Origin: Mycolicibacterium sp. CBMA 234
GTDB lineage: Bacteria > Actinomycetota > Actinomycetes > Mycobacteriales > Mycobacteriaceae
Assembly: GCF_009729415.1 (NCBI RefSeq)
Contig: NZ_MPKW01000001.1
Span: forward strand, 1 to 64,000
DNA: 64,000 nt
Direction: 5' to 3'
Shown one piece after another: positions 25,508-34,049 of this stretch. The position numbers were made by a program, and so were the translations under genes. Each line of letters begins with the position of its first letter. Position 1 is the stretch's first letter. The notes below the pieces were generated by a model. The model was not told the DNA's origin and made no database searches. It saw only the letters and a program-made list of their open reading frames with translations.

Positions 25508-25990
25508 ATGAGCCGAATCGGAGATTTCACCGACGAAGACGTGTCCGCCTGGGTGCTCAAGTCGCCTGATATCGGCATGGCGATGGCGGGTTTCACCAAC
25601 GCCGTGTACACGAAGGGCCGCTTGCCTTTACGGGTTCGGGAGCTGGCCCGCACAGTGATCGCCCTCGATAACGAATGCGTGGTCTGCCAGAACACCCGCG
25701 ATTCGGAGGGGCCTGCGGCCGGCGTCGACGAGGACCTTTACACCCACGCCGGCGTCTGGCAGACCTGGCCCGGCTACTCCGAGCAGGAGCGCGTCGCCGC
25801 CGAATTCGCGTACCGCTTCGCGACCGACCACACGGGCCTGCGCGACGACGAAGCCTTCTGGGCCCGTGCCGCAGAGCATTTCAGCGACGAACTGCTCACG
25901 GACCTGGCGCTGTCGTGTGCCATGTGGCTCGGTATGGGTCGGATGCTGCGCACCCTCGACATCGGTCAGGCCTGCAAGATCACGCTCTAG
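25508..25990 (+). CDS. Carboxymuconolactone decarboxylase/AhpD-like protein
   Basis: A 160-residue all-helical protein. The motif ECVVCQNTR supplies a CxxC pair as in AhpD-type alkylhydroperoxidase-like members of the family, and LPLRVRELARTVIAL precedes it as is usual. The role may be thiol-dependent peroxidase or decarboxylation; neither can be decided from sequence. The ATG at 25508 is chosen because an earlier in-frame ATG (25478) lies inside the KstR-like operator. Its stop overlaps the convergent NTF2-like gene by 4 bases. Its single-gene KstR-type control points to a lipid or sterol breakdown role. Confidence 0.85.
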   Translation: MSRIGDFTDEDVSAWVLKSPDIGMAMAGFTNAVYTKGRLPLRVRELARTVIALDNECVVCQNTRDSEGPAAGVDEDLYTHAGVWQTWPGYSEQERVAAEFAYRFATDHTGLRDDEAFWARAAEHFSDELLTDLALSCAMWLGMGRMLRTLDIGQACKITL

Positions 25991-26430
25991 ACCAACCCCG
26001 TCGCGTCAAAGATCCACGACATGTCCGCGGTGGCGAAATTCTCCAGCCAGGACGGCGGGGCGAAGTTCGTCAGCCCACTCATGTCCCAGTAGTCCTTCCA
26101 TAATGTCACCTTGCCGTTCTCGACCCGATGCACGGTGACGAACTTGAGCACTGCGGATTCGCCGGTCTCCCAATGCCATTCCTCGTGGTGCTCGTACATG
26201 GCGTCGGCGCCGTTGGTCAGCAACAGGCCATCGAAGTTCTCGTATGACGCCAGCGGTTCCAGGCCGATCTTCAGGCGTTTGACGATGTCTTCAGGCCCGC
26301 GGGCGGCCGCGGCCGGCCCGACCGGCATGTCCAGGTAGATGCAGTCGTCGGACAGGTATTTCGTCAACCCGTCCCAATCCCGCGCCGACAGCGCCTGCCA
26401 CATACCGTGGATCGTATCCTCAACTGACAC
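25987..26430 (-). CDS. NTF2-like (SnoaL/limonene-1,2-epoxide hydrolase-like) protein
   Basis: A 147-residue cone-shaped alpha+beta protein. VSVEDTIHGMWQALSARDWDG forms the N-terminal helices (given here in parts: IHGMWQALSARDWDG), and VHRVENGKVTLWKDYWD resembles the limonene-epoxide hydrolase signature in which an Asp of the WRDYFD element is catalytic. The GTG at 26430 has AAGGAAG about 8 bases upstream; the frame is open further but only as an overlap with the neighbour. It overlaps the 3' end of the amidohydrolase gene by 11 bases, indicating one operon. Confidence 0.78.
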   Translation of the reverse strand: MSVEDTIHGMWQALSARDWDGLTKYLSDDCIYLDMPVGPAAAARGPEDIVKRLKIGLEPLASYENFDGLLLTNGADAMYEHHEEWHWETGESAVLKFVTVHRVENGKVTLWKDYWDMSGLTNFAPPSWLENFATADMSWIFDATGLV

Positions 26431-28219
26431 TGGCGAACTCACCTTCCTTGGCAACGGGCAGAGCAGGCGTCTGGCGGGCAAACCGCAGGAATCGGCCGGT
26501 ACGGCTACTGCCGACCAGGTCGGTTGGTACGCCGTCGCGGACCACCTGCTGTCCACCGACGAACACCGCGGCGACGGTGGCGTCGTTGCGGTTGACCATG
26601 CGCGAGAGCCCGCCATACTGCTCGACCGGATCCTCGGCGTAGGCGTCCAGCGAGTCGTCCAGACGCTCGGGGTCGATGACCACCAGGTCGGCACGGTCAC
26701 CAACGCGCAGATGTCCGGCGTCCAGGCGGTACCAGTCGGCGAGCTCGCCGGTCAGCCGGTGCACGGCCTGCTCGATGGTCAGGAACGGGGTGCCGGCACG
26801 CTCGGCGTCGCGGACGTGGCGCAGCAGTCGAAGGCCCATGTTGTAGAACGCCATGTTCCGCAGATGTGCGCCGGCATCGGAGAACCCCAGCTGGATACCG
26901 GGATCGCGGGCCAGCTTCTTCAGCACCTCAGGCCGGTGATTGGAAATCGTTGTGCGCCACCGAAGGTCGCGGCCATACTCGAGCACGAGATCGAGGAAGG
27001 CGTCCACCGGGTGCAGGCCGCGTTCGACGCCGACCTGTCCGAAGGTGTTGCCGACCAGGGCCTCATCGGGACAGCCGACGATCTCGGCGTCGAAGAAGTC
27101 GCGGTGCCACACTCGGACGCCGAACTTGTTCTCGTAGTCCTTGCGGAACTGGCGACGGTACTGGTCGCCTCGCATCAAGTCATTGCGCTCGACCTCGTCG
27201 CGAAGATGCAGAGCCGCAGCGCCCGAACCGAATTCCTCGAACACCACCAGGTCGATGCCGTCGGCGTAGACCTCGAACGGGACCGGCAGATGCTGCCAGC
27301 GGAAGTTGCCGCCGAGCTTGTTCACCAGCCGGGCCACGGGACCCATGATGGTGATTGCGTAGGGGTTGGCCTTGATGTCGGCCGCGGAAAGCAGGCTCGT
27401 CTTGAGGTTCTCGCGGAACAGTCCGAGCGACTGGGCCAACTGCGACACCAGGTTCAGCGGGTTCTCCAGGTCCGGGCCCGACTGCAGGATCCGGCCCGAG
27501 CGACGCAGCTGCGACTTGAGCCGGCGGAGCTCGCGCGCCTTGGCATAAGTGGACGGCAGCGTGCGAGACCGACAGGTGTCCCCATCGATCTTGTCGAAAA
27601 GCAGTTGCTGCGAGGACAATCCGACAAACCCGGCTTGCAGCGCCGCCGCGAGCATCTGCTCCATCTCGGCCTGCTCGCCGCGCGTGGGGCGGATGTCCTT
27701 ACGGGTGGCGCGGTCCAGTCCCATGACGGCGGTGCGCATGTCGGAGTGGCCGATGAACGCGGCCACGTTCGGTCCGAGCGGGCGGTCCTCGAGCGCGGTG
27801 ACGTAGCCCTCGGCGGTGTCCCAGGTCTTGTTCTCGTCGACGGCGGCGATGACGTGATCACGGGGGATGGCCTCAACCCGGCCGAACAGGTCACCGGCGT
27901 CCTCGCCGCCGACGTGCACGGTCGATAACGAGCACGATCCCAGCATCACTGTGGTGACGCCGTGCCGGAGCGACTCGGCCAGGCCGGGCCCGGCCAGCAC
28001 CTCGACGTCGTAGTGCGTGTGGATGTCCAGCAGGCCGGGTGTCACCCACTTTCCGGTGGCATCAACGACGTTCGCGCACCCCGCGTCGTCCAGCTTTTCG
28101 GCGATTGCCACCACGTGTCCGTCGCGGATTCCGATGTCCCGAACGGCGGAAGGAGCGCCGGTTCCGTCAAACCAACGGCCGTTGCGGATGATCGTGTCGA
28201 ACGTCGTTGCAGAGGTCAC
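26420..28219 (-). CDS. Amidohydrolase family protein (N-acyl-D-amino-acid deacylase-like)
   Basis: A 599-residue metal-dependent hydrolase of the amidohydrolase-3/D-aminoacylase type. The N-terminal beta-sandwich start (TIIRNGRWFDGTGAP) is followed by the metal-binding LLDIHTHYD near residue 70 and GVTTVMLGSCS, where the Cys is the metal-bridging residue of D-aminoacylases; SDAGAH near residue 455 supplies the catalytic Asp. The C-terminal ADLVVIDPERL returns to the sandwich. The true substrate in mycobacteria is unknown; many such genes lie in lipid catabolic regions. It is cotranscribed with the NTF2-like gene. Confidence 0.88.
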   Translation of the reverse strand: MTSATTFDTIIRNGRWFDGTGAPSAVRDIGIRDGHVVAIAEKLDDAGCANVVDATGKWVTPGLLDIHTHYDVEVLAGPGLAESLRHGVTTVMLGSCSLSTVHVGGEDAGDLFGRVEAIPRDHVIAAVDENKTWDTAEGYVTALEDRPLGPNVAAFIGHSDMRTAVMGLDRATRKDIRPTRGEQAEMEQMLAAALQAGFVGLSSQQLLFDKIDGDTCRSRTLPSTYAKARELRRLKSQLRRSGRILQSGPDLENPLNLVSQLAQSLGLFRENLKTSLLSAADIKANPYAITIMGPVARLVNKLGGNFRWQHLPVPFEVYADGIDLVVFEEFGSGAAALHLRDEVERNDLMRGDQYRRQFRKDYENKFGVRVWHRDFFDAEIVGCPDEALVGNTFGQVGVERGLHPVDAFLDLVLEYGRDLRWRTTISNHRPEVLKKLARDPGIQLGFSDAGAHLRNMAFYNMGLRLLRHVRDAERAGTPFLTIEQAVHRLTGELADWYRLDAGHLRVGDRADLVVIDPERLDDSLDAYAEDPVEQYGGLSRMVNRNDATVAAVFVGGQQVVRDGVPTDLVGSSRTGRFLRFARQTPALPVAKEGEFASVS

Positions 28220-28343
28220 CTAACTATAGAACCGTGCCGGTCAGGCCGATGTCAATGGAAAAATGAACACTTTTCTAAAAATGTCTACTGGACTCGGTGG
28301 AAACCTGGCACCGCGCTCAGGATCAGGGCGGATACTGACTCCC

Positions 28344-29252
28344 GTGACCCCCTTGCAGCGTTACATCGCCGAGGAAATCGCCACCGATCATGCCGACGGG
28401 TTGTTGTCCCGGCGCGAAGCCATGCGCCGTCTGGCTCTCCTGGGGCTCGGGACCGCTGCCGCGACCGCACTGATCGCCGCATGCGGCGACAACAAGAAAC
28501 CAGCCCCGGCCGGCCCGCCGACCACGCCGACCACGACGACCACCGACAGCGCACCGCCACCGGGCATGGAGAACGCCATCCAACCGGCACCGATCACCTG
28601 GGACGACGGGAAGATGCAGGGGTCGTGGGCCGCAGCCACCGAGCCTCGCGGTGCTGTGTTGGTGATCCACGAGAACAAGGGCCTCAATGACTGGGTGCGC
28701 TCGGTGGTCGGTCGTCTCGGCGGCACCGGGTACTCGGCACTGGGCATCGACTTGCTGTCCGCGCAAGGCGGCACAGCGGCTTTCAAAGATCCGGCCGAGG
28801 CGACGGCTGCCCTGGGCAAGACTCCGCCCGACCAGTTCGTCAATGACTTGCGTTCTGGCCTCGACGAATTGGCGCGCCGTGCCCCCGGAGCCAAGCTGGC
28901 AGTCGTCGGGTTCTGTTTCGGTGGTGGACTTACCTGGCAGCTCTTGGCGGCGGGGGAGCCGCGGCTCGCGGTTGCAGTGCCCTTCTACGGACCGCTGCCG
29001 GATCCGCACGACTTCTCCGGATCGAAACAGGCTGCAGTACTGGCGTTTTACGGCGCGAAGGACGAGCGCGTAACCTCCAGTAAGGATGCTGCGGCAGCGG
29101 CTCTGGAGCAGGCCGGCATGGTCCATCAGATGGTCGTGGAGCCCGCCGCCGATCACGCTTTCTTCAACGACACCGGTCCGCGGTACAACGGCACCGCGGC
29201 TGCTGACGCCTGGAAGCAGCTGCAGTCGTGGCTTGAGAAGTACCTTGCATGA
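28344..29252 (+). CDS. Exported dienelactone hydrolase-like lipoprotein
   Basis: A 302-residue alpha/beta hydrolase. The N-terminus carries SRREAMRRLALLGLG, a Tat-like twin-arginine segment, leading to the lipobox LIAAC (Cys47), then a Pro/Thr-rich linker. The catalytic triad of the dienelactone hydrolase family is visible as Cys191 in VGFCFGGG, Asp240 in GAKDERV and His271 in ADHAFFND. The natural substrate is unknown. The GTG at 28344 gives the usual N-terminus with YIAEEI before the signal; an ATG at 28263 adds an unlikely extension. It is translationally coupled (ATGA) to a blue-copper-like lipoprotein gene. Confidence 0.85.
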   Translation: MTPLQRYIAEEIATDHADGLLSRREAMRRLALLGLGTAAATALIAACGDNKKPAPAGPPTTPTTTTTDSAPPPGMENAIQPAPITWDDGKMQGSWAAATEPRGAVLVIHENKGLNDWVRSVVGRLGGTGYSALGIDLLSAQGGTAAFKDPAEATAALGKTPPDQFVNDLRSGLDELARRAPGAKLAVVGFCFGGGLTWQLLAAGEPRLAVAVPFYGPLPDPHDFSGSKQAAVLAFYGAKDERVTSSKDAAAAALEQAGMVHQMVVEPAADHAFFNDTGPRYNGTAAADAWKQLQSWLEKYLA

Positions 29253-29632
29253 CGAGGCGGCAGGTAGCTGCACTGGCCGTCGCGGCGGCGCTGGTGGCTG
29301 CGGCGAGTGCCGGATGCACGTGGACGACGTCGGCGCCGAACAGCACCCCGGCGAGTAACGCGGCGCCGGATAACGGGCCGGTCCAGGGCCCGGCGATCAC
29401 CATCACCGCGCTGAATTTCGGCGAACCGCTCACCGTGCCGCCCGGCGCGCAGATCACCGTCGTGAACCGTGACGACGTCGCCCATACGGTGACGTCAAAG
29501 GTCAAGGGGCAGTTCGACGTCAAGGTCGGCGGCAATTCGCGCGCGACGTTTGCCGCGCCCACGACACCGGGTCGCTATCCGTACTACTGCGTGTACCACC
29601 CTGGGATGGTCGGCGTTTTGATTGTCCAGTAG
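29249..29632 (+). CDS. Cupredoxin (plastocyanin-like) lipoprotein
   Basis: A 127-residue exported protein. The lipobox ends at Cys23 (ASAGC). The cupredoxin domain has all type 1 copper ligands: His79 (VAHTV), Cys114, His117 and Met120 (YYCVYHPGM). It would carry electrons at the outer face of the membrane. The ATG overlaps the stop of the dienelactone hydrolase-like gene by 4 bases, so the two exported proteins are likely made in fixed ratio. Downstream it is convergent with the CYP124 gene, with a 4-base gap. Confidence 0.88.
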   Translation: MTRRQVAALAVAAALVAAASAGCTWTTSAPNSTPASNAAPDNGPVQGPAITITALNFGEPLTVPPGAQITVVNRDDVAHTVTSKVKGQFDVKVGGNSRATFAAPTTPGRYPYYCVYHPGMVGVLIVQ

Positions 29633-29636
29633 CTGG

Positions 29637-30920
29637 TTAGCGCGGCGGCGTCCAACTCACTGGCAACCGCTTGATACCGTGGATGAACTGCGACCAGAGC
29701 CGGTCCGGCTCGGCGGTGGCCGTCAGATCGGGCACGCAGCGGTGGATTTCCTCGAACGCTACCGCGATCTCGCGGCGGGCCAAGTTGGCGCCGAGGCAGA
29801 AGTGGGCGCCGCCCCCACCAAAACCCAAGTGCGGATTGGGGTTACGGTGCACGTCGAACAGCCAGGGCCGGTCGAACTTGGCCTCATCCCGGTTGGCTGA
29901 GCCGTACCACATCGTAACCTTCTGCCCGGCTTGCATTTTCACACCACTGAGCTCGAAATCCTGCGTCAGCGTCCGGCGCATGTAGACCACGGGGGAGGAC
30001 CAGCGGATGATCTCCTCGACGGCAGTGGGCGCCACCGTGTCGTAGTCGGCCCACCACTGGTCGCGCTGCTCGGGAAACCGGCTGAGCGTCAACACCCCGT
30101 GGCTGATCGCGTTGCGCGTGGTCTCGTTGCCGGCGACCACCAGCAGGATGAAGAACGACGCCACCTCGGCGGAGGTCAGTCGCTCGCCGTCGACCTCGGC
30201 CTGCACCAGGCTGGTGGTCAGGTCCTCGCGCGGGTTGGCCCGGCGGTCGTCGGCGAGGGCGCTGGCGTATGCACCGATGTCCATCGCAGACCGGAAGAAC
30301 TCATCGAAGTCCGTCGTCAGATCGGGATCACCGAAACCCAGGATGATGTTGGTCCACTGGAAGATCCGCTGGTGGTCTTCTTCGGGAATGCCCATCATGT
30401 CGCAGATGATCTGCAGCGGCAGTGGGCCGGCCAGATCGGCCACGATCTCGCCATGGCCGTCCGGGTTTCGTTCGATCATGGACTGGACGAGGCTGCGAGC
30501 CCGGGTGCGCACCGATTCTTCGGTGCGCGCCACCACCTTTGGAGTGAACGCGCTGCGCACGATGTTGCGCAACCGGGTGTGCCGCGGGTCGTCCATGACG
30601 ATCATCGAACCGAAAAATTGGGCTATTTCGGGATTCTGATCGGCGATTGTCATGCCCTGCGCCGAGCTGAAGAGGTGTGGATGGCGGCTGGCGAAGTAGA
30701 CGTCGTCGTAGCGCGTGAATGCCCAATGACCGGGGCCTGCCTCGAACCCCTCCTGCACCAATTCGGGCTGGAAGGAGATGGGTGCTTCGCGCCGCAGCGT
30801 CGTGAACGCACCGTCGCGGACAGTGTCATTGCGGCCCCAGAATCGGACCGAACTCAGGTCGATGTCGGCCAGTGCGACCTCTGGTGGCGGGGCGCCGTTG
30901 AAGGGTAACGCGATGGTCAT
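29637..30920 (-). CDS. cyp124: Cytochrome P450 of the CYP124 family
   Basis: A 427-residue soluble P450. The heme ligand is Cys375 in FGGGGAHFCLGANLARR; the I-helix motif AGNETTRN is present. The sequence is very close to what I know of M. tuberculosis CYP124A1 (Rv2266): NGTPPPEV-like start, DDVRDGAF-like segment, DMMGIPEEDHQRIFQWTN, and GIKRLPVSW. CYP124 is an omega-hydroxylase of methyl-branched lipids that also accepts cholesterol-derived side chains. The ATG at 30920 matches the known N-terminus; the frame is open beyond it. It is divergent from the Baeyer-Villiger monooxygenase gene across 82 bases. Confidence 0.93.
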   Translation of the reverse strand: MTIALPFNGAPPPEVALADIDLSSVRFWGRNDTVRDGAFTTLRREAPISFQPELVQEGFEAGPGHWAFTRYDDVYFASRHPHLFSSAQGMTIADQNPEIAQFFGSMIVMDDPRHTRLRNIVRSAFTPKVVARTEESVRTRARSLVQSMIERNPDGHGEIVADLAGPLPLQIICDMMGIPEEDHQRIFQWTNIILGFGDPDLTTDFDEFFRSAMDIGAYASALADDRRANPREDLTTSLVQAEVDGERLTSAEVASFFILLVVAGNETTRNAISHGVLTLSRFPEQRDQWWADYDTVAPTAVEEIIRWSSPVVYMRRTLTQDFELSGVKMQAGQKVTMWYGSANRDEAKFDRPWLFDVHRNPNPHLGFGGGGAHFCLGANLARREIAVAFEEIHRCVPDLTATAEPDRLWSQFIHGIKRLPVSWTPPR

Positions 30921-31002
30921 CTTCGAAAGACTAGAGGGTGGTTGCACCGCGCCGGGGTGGATTCGGCTGCCAACCCGTGGCTGAACGTGGTAAGTCCATA
31001 GG

Positions 31003-32931
31003 GTGCGTAACCCACATGCAGGACAACCATTTACGTCCTCTGATGAAGAAATCGCCCAGGCCCTGCTGGACGTCAGCATCCCCACCCTGATGCTGTCGCT
31101 GGTGCACATGTCCGGTGATCCCGAGCTGATCCGCGGTGCTCTGCGTCCAGCCGGGCTGTTCCTCAACGAGGTCCAGGGCTACATGTCCGAGGACGACAAG
31201 GCGGCGGTACGCACCCTCGCGCTCAAGGTGATCGCGGACTATCGGGACCGGGGCTGCCCGGAGCCGGAACCGATCGGCGGCGACCTCCTCAAGGAAATGA
31301 TGGAGTGGTTGGTCTGTGAGCCGGTGCCCGACGAGTACGTGCCGATGGTGCTGGAGGAGATGGAGCTCGACGGCGCCGATGTCCGGGGCGGCGAGGCGGG
31401 GCGTGATGCCGAAGCGGCCGCTGATTTTCCGGTGCTGGTCGTTGGTTGTGGCGAATCGGGTCTGCTTGCCGGGATTCGCTTGAAAGAGGCCGGGATTCCG
31501 TTCACCATCATCGAACGTGGCGCCGGCGTCGGTGGTACCTGGTGGCACAACAGCTATCCCGGGGCGCGGGTCGACGTGGGAAATCACTTCTACTGCTACA
31601 GCTTTGAACCCAGCGACCACTGGACCCAGTTCTTCGCCGAACAACCCGAGCTCCAGGCCTATTTCGAACGCATCATGGACAAGTACGCGATTCGCCCGCA
31701 TGTCCGCTTCGAAACGGAGGTCACCGGCGCGAGGTGGGACGAAGACAGCGCGACGTGGCAGGTGAGCGTTCGGCGGCCGGACGGGGCGGCGGAGACCCTG
31801 TCGGCTCGTGCCGTGATCAGCGCCGTCGGCCAACTCAATCGCCCCTACCTGCCGCCTATCACCGGACAGGACGACTTCACCGGTCCGGCGTTCCACTCTG
31901 CCGAATGGAACCATGACGTCGACCTGACCGGAAAGCACGTCGCAATGGTCGGTGCGGGCGCCAGCGGATTTCAGATTGCGCCGACCATCGCTGAGAAAGT
32001 GGCTTCGCTCAACATCTTTCAGCGCACAGCGCAGTGGATGTTCCCCAACCCCAACTACCACGCGCACGTCGGCGACGGCGTGAAGTGGGCGCTGAAGCAC
32101 CTGCCGTTCTACGGCCGCTGGTACCGCTTCCTGCTGTTCTGGCCGGGCTGCGACAAGGGGCTGGCAGCGGCACGCGTCGATCCGGACTATCCAGACCAGC
32201 AACGCGCAGTCAGTGAAATCAACGACGTCACGCGAATCATGTTCACGCAGTGGATCACTGGCCAGATCGGTGACAACCCGGACCTGTTGGCGAAAGTCAT
32301 TCCGGACTACCCGGCCACCGGCAAGCGCACGTTGCAGGACAACGGCAGTTGGCTCCAGACTCTGACCCGGGATGACGTCGAGCTGATCCGAACACCCATC
32401 GCGCGCATCGAATCCGATGCTGTCGTGACTGCCGACGAGGTGCGGCATCCTGCTGATGTCATCGTCTACGCCACCGGGTTCCACGCCGGAAAAGTGCTGT
32501 GGCCCATGACGATCGTCGGCCGCGACGGCCGGGTACTGGCCGACCAGTGGGGCGAACGGCCGACCGCGTACCTCGGCATCACGGTTCCTGGCTTCCCGAA
32601 CTTCTTCTGCATGTACGGTCCTGGCACCAATCTGGCCAGTGGCGGCAGCTTGATCTTCCATTCGGAATGCCAGATGCGTTACATCTCAGAGTGTTTGGAC
32701 TTGTTGCTCGCGGGCCGCGGTCAGTGGATGGAACCACGGGCGCAGCGGCTCGATGATTGGGTACAGCGCAGTCAAGCCGAGATGCGCACCATGGTGTGGT
32801 CGCAGCCGACGATTGCGCATTCGTTCTACAAGAACGCCGAAGGCGACGTCTACACGCTCAGCCCGTGGCGCCTGGTCGACTACTGGACGTGGACGCGAAA
32901 CGCCGACCCGGAGGACTACACCTTCGGGTGA
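31003..32931 (+). CDS. Flavin-dependent Baeyer-Villiger monooxygenase (HAPMO-like)
   Basis: A 642-residue class B flavoprotein monooxygenase that inserts oxygen next to a ketone. The N-terminal helical extension of about 140 residues (LLDVSIPTLMLSLVHMSGD) is like that of 4-hydroxyacetophenone monooxygenase. The FAD motif GCGESG, the GGTWWHNSYPG loop, the BVMO fingerprint FTGPAFHSAEW and the NADPH motif GAGASG are all present. The ketone substrate is unknown; steroid and branched-chain ketones are possible. The GTG start at 31003 is close to the divergent CYP124 promoter. A KstR-like site with one mismatch lies in this gap but is too weak to rely on. Confidence 0.93.
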   Translation: MRNPHAGQPFTSSDEEIAQALLDVSIPTLMLSLVHMSGDPELIRGALRPAGLFLNEVQGYMSEDDKAAVRTLALKVIADYRDRGCPEPEPIGGDLLKEMMEWLVCEPVPDEYVPMVLEEMELDGADVRGGEAGRDAEAAADFPVLVVGCGESGLLAGIRLKEAGIPFTIIERGAGVGGTWWHNSYPGARVDVGNHFYCYSFEPSDHWTQFFAEQPELQAYFERIMDKYAIRPHVRFETEVTGARWDEDSATWQVSVRRPDGAAETLSARAVISAVGQLNRPYLPPITGQDDFTGPAFHSAEWNHDVDLTGKHVAMVGAGASGFQIAPTIAEKVASLNIFQRTAQWMFPNPNYHAHVGDGVKWALKHLPFYGRWYRFLLFWPGCDKGLAAARVDPDYPDQQRAVSEINDVTRIMFTQWITGQIGDNPDLLAKVIPDYPATGKRTLQDNGSWLQTLTRDDVELIRTPIARIESDAVVTADEVRHPADVIVYATGFHAGKVLWPMTIVGRDGRVLADQWGERPTAYLGITVPGFPNFFCMYGPGTNLASGGSLIFHSECQMRYISECLDLLLAGRGQWMEPRAQRLDDWVQRSQAEMRTMVWSQPTIAHSFYKNAEGDVYTLSPWRLVDYWTWTRNADPEDYTFG

Positions 32932-32943
32932 GCGTCGGCCCGG

Positions 32944-33360
32944 TCAACTGTTGACGGCCTGGTCGTCCGGGAGATCGTGCCGGACGACTCGGACACGCCC
33001 GTGGGGCAGGCAGGCGGCGTAGCCGTGACTCTTGCCGTACAGCTCCCACGAGGTGTGTTCCTGGTCGGTGGGCACGTCGATCCGGTGCCCGTCAGCGAAG
33101 GCCAGGTGCAGGCTGCCGGTTTCGTCCCATTCGGCCTGCGTGCATTTCTGGCCGGCGAAGTCGAACAACGGCCGCTCCTGCTTGAGCACGTTGGTCGGGT
33201 TGATCATGACCACTTCTTGCGGGTCGGTCTCGGTGGCCGGCAGCGTCAGTGCCAGTGGTGCCGAGATGACCAACTCGTTGTAGTCCTCCATGTTCAGCAC
33301 CAGCCCGTCGCGGAAAGCGATCCGCTGGACTGCGCATCCTTTTATCCACTGTTCGGTCAT
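32944..33360 (-). CDS. DUF6188-like conserved hypothetical protein
   Basis: A 138-residue soluble beta-rich protein. It contains QRIAFRDGLVLNMEDYNELVI and the typical SLHLAFADGHRIDVP and SWELYGKSHGYAACLPHG segments that I associate with the DUF6188 family of actinobacteria. No catalytic motif is seen and the function is unknown. It is convergent with the monooxygenase gene (12-base gap) and divergent from the DsbE-like gene. Confidence 0.7.
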   Translation of the reverse strand: MTEQWIKGCAVQRIAFRDGLVLNMEDYNELVISAPLALTLPATETDPQEVVMINPTNVLKQERPLFDFAGQKCTQAEWDETGSLHLAFADGHRIDVPTDQEHTSWELYGKSHGYAACLPHGRVRVVRHDLPDDQAVNS

Positions 33361-33503
33361 AAATCCACTGTGTAACGCCTTCGACGGTCGCGCAACAACG
33401 CGCGACCATTGAGGACGGGCCGGTACGCGGTGAACTTCGTCGGATCTGGGTACGTATCCGTGATACCGGCAATCTCGCCGCGTGGAACTGGAGGCCCGAG
33501 ACC

Positions 33504-34049
33504 ATGAACAGCCTGGCTACCGCCGAATCGCCTTCGACATACCGACTACCCCAAGCCTCGCTGTACCGCGCCGTCGCACTTGTCGTGGCGGTGCTCGCGT
33601 TCCTGGCCCTGACCAGCGCAGGACTACCGAAAGCCCGCGCCGACGACCGGCTGCAATTCACCGGCACCTTGCTTAATGGCGGCACGTTCAACGGTGCCAG
33701 CCTGGTCGGCCGGCCTGCGGTGCTGTGGTTCTGGACGCCGTGGTGCCCCTTCTGCAACGCGGAAGCTCCTGGCGTGCACCAGGTATCAGCGTCCCACCCG
33801 AATGTCGCGTTTGTGGGGATCGCCGCTCACGCGGACCCGGGCGCGATGAACGACTTCGCGACCAAATACGGGCTGAACTTCCCGATCATCAACGACACCG
33901 ACGGGTCCTTGTGGGCGCGGTATCAGGTGCCGTGGCAGCCGGCGTACGTGTTCTACCGGGCCGACGGTTCGTCCACGTTCGTCAACAACCCGACGTCGGC
34001 GATGCCTGAATCCGAACTGGCCGACCGGGTTTCGGCACTGACCAGGTGA
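33504..34049 (+). CDS. Secreted thiol:disulfide interchange protein, MPT53/DsbE-like
   Basis: A 181-residue exported thioredoxin-fold protein. The signal peptide spans about residues 18-46 (cleavage after ARA). The redox motif WTPWCPFC has Cys81 and Cys84, and the cis-Pro loop is VPWQPAYVF. In M. tuberculosis MPT53 (Rv2878c) acts as an extracellular oxidase that forms disulfides in secreted proteins. It overlaps the following ccdA-like gene by 4 bases (GTGA), as in the Rv2878c-Rv2877c pair. Confidence 0.92.
   Translation: MNSLATAESPSTYRLPQASLYRAVALVVAVLAFLALTSAGLPKARADDRLQFTGTLLNGGTFNGASLVGRPAVLWFWTPWCPFCNAEAPGVHQVSASHPNVAFVGIAAHADPGAMNDFATKYGLNFPIINDTDGSLWARYQVPWQPAYVFYRADGSSTFVNNPTSAMPESELADRVSALTR

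Noticed and set aside
30979-30996. KstR-like site between CYP124 and the BVMO (CTGAACGTGGTAAG)
   Set aside because: One fixed position differs (GGT instead of GTT), so I do not count it as an operator, only mention it.
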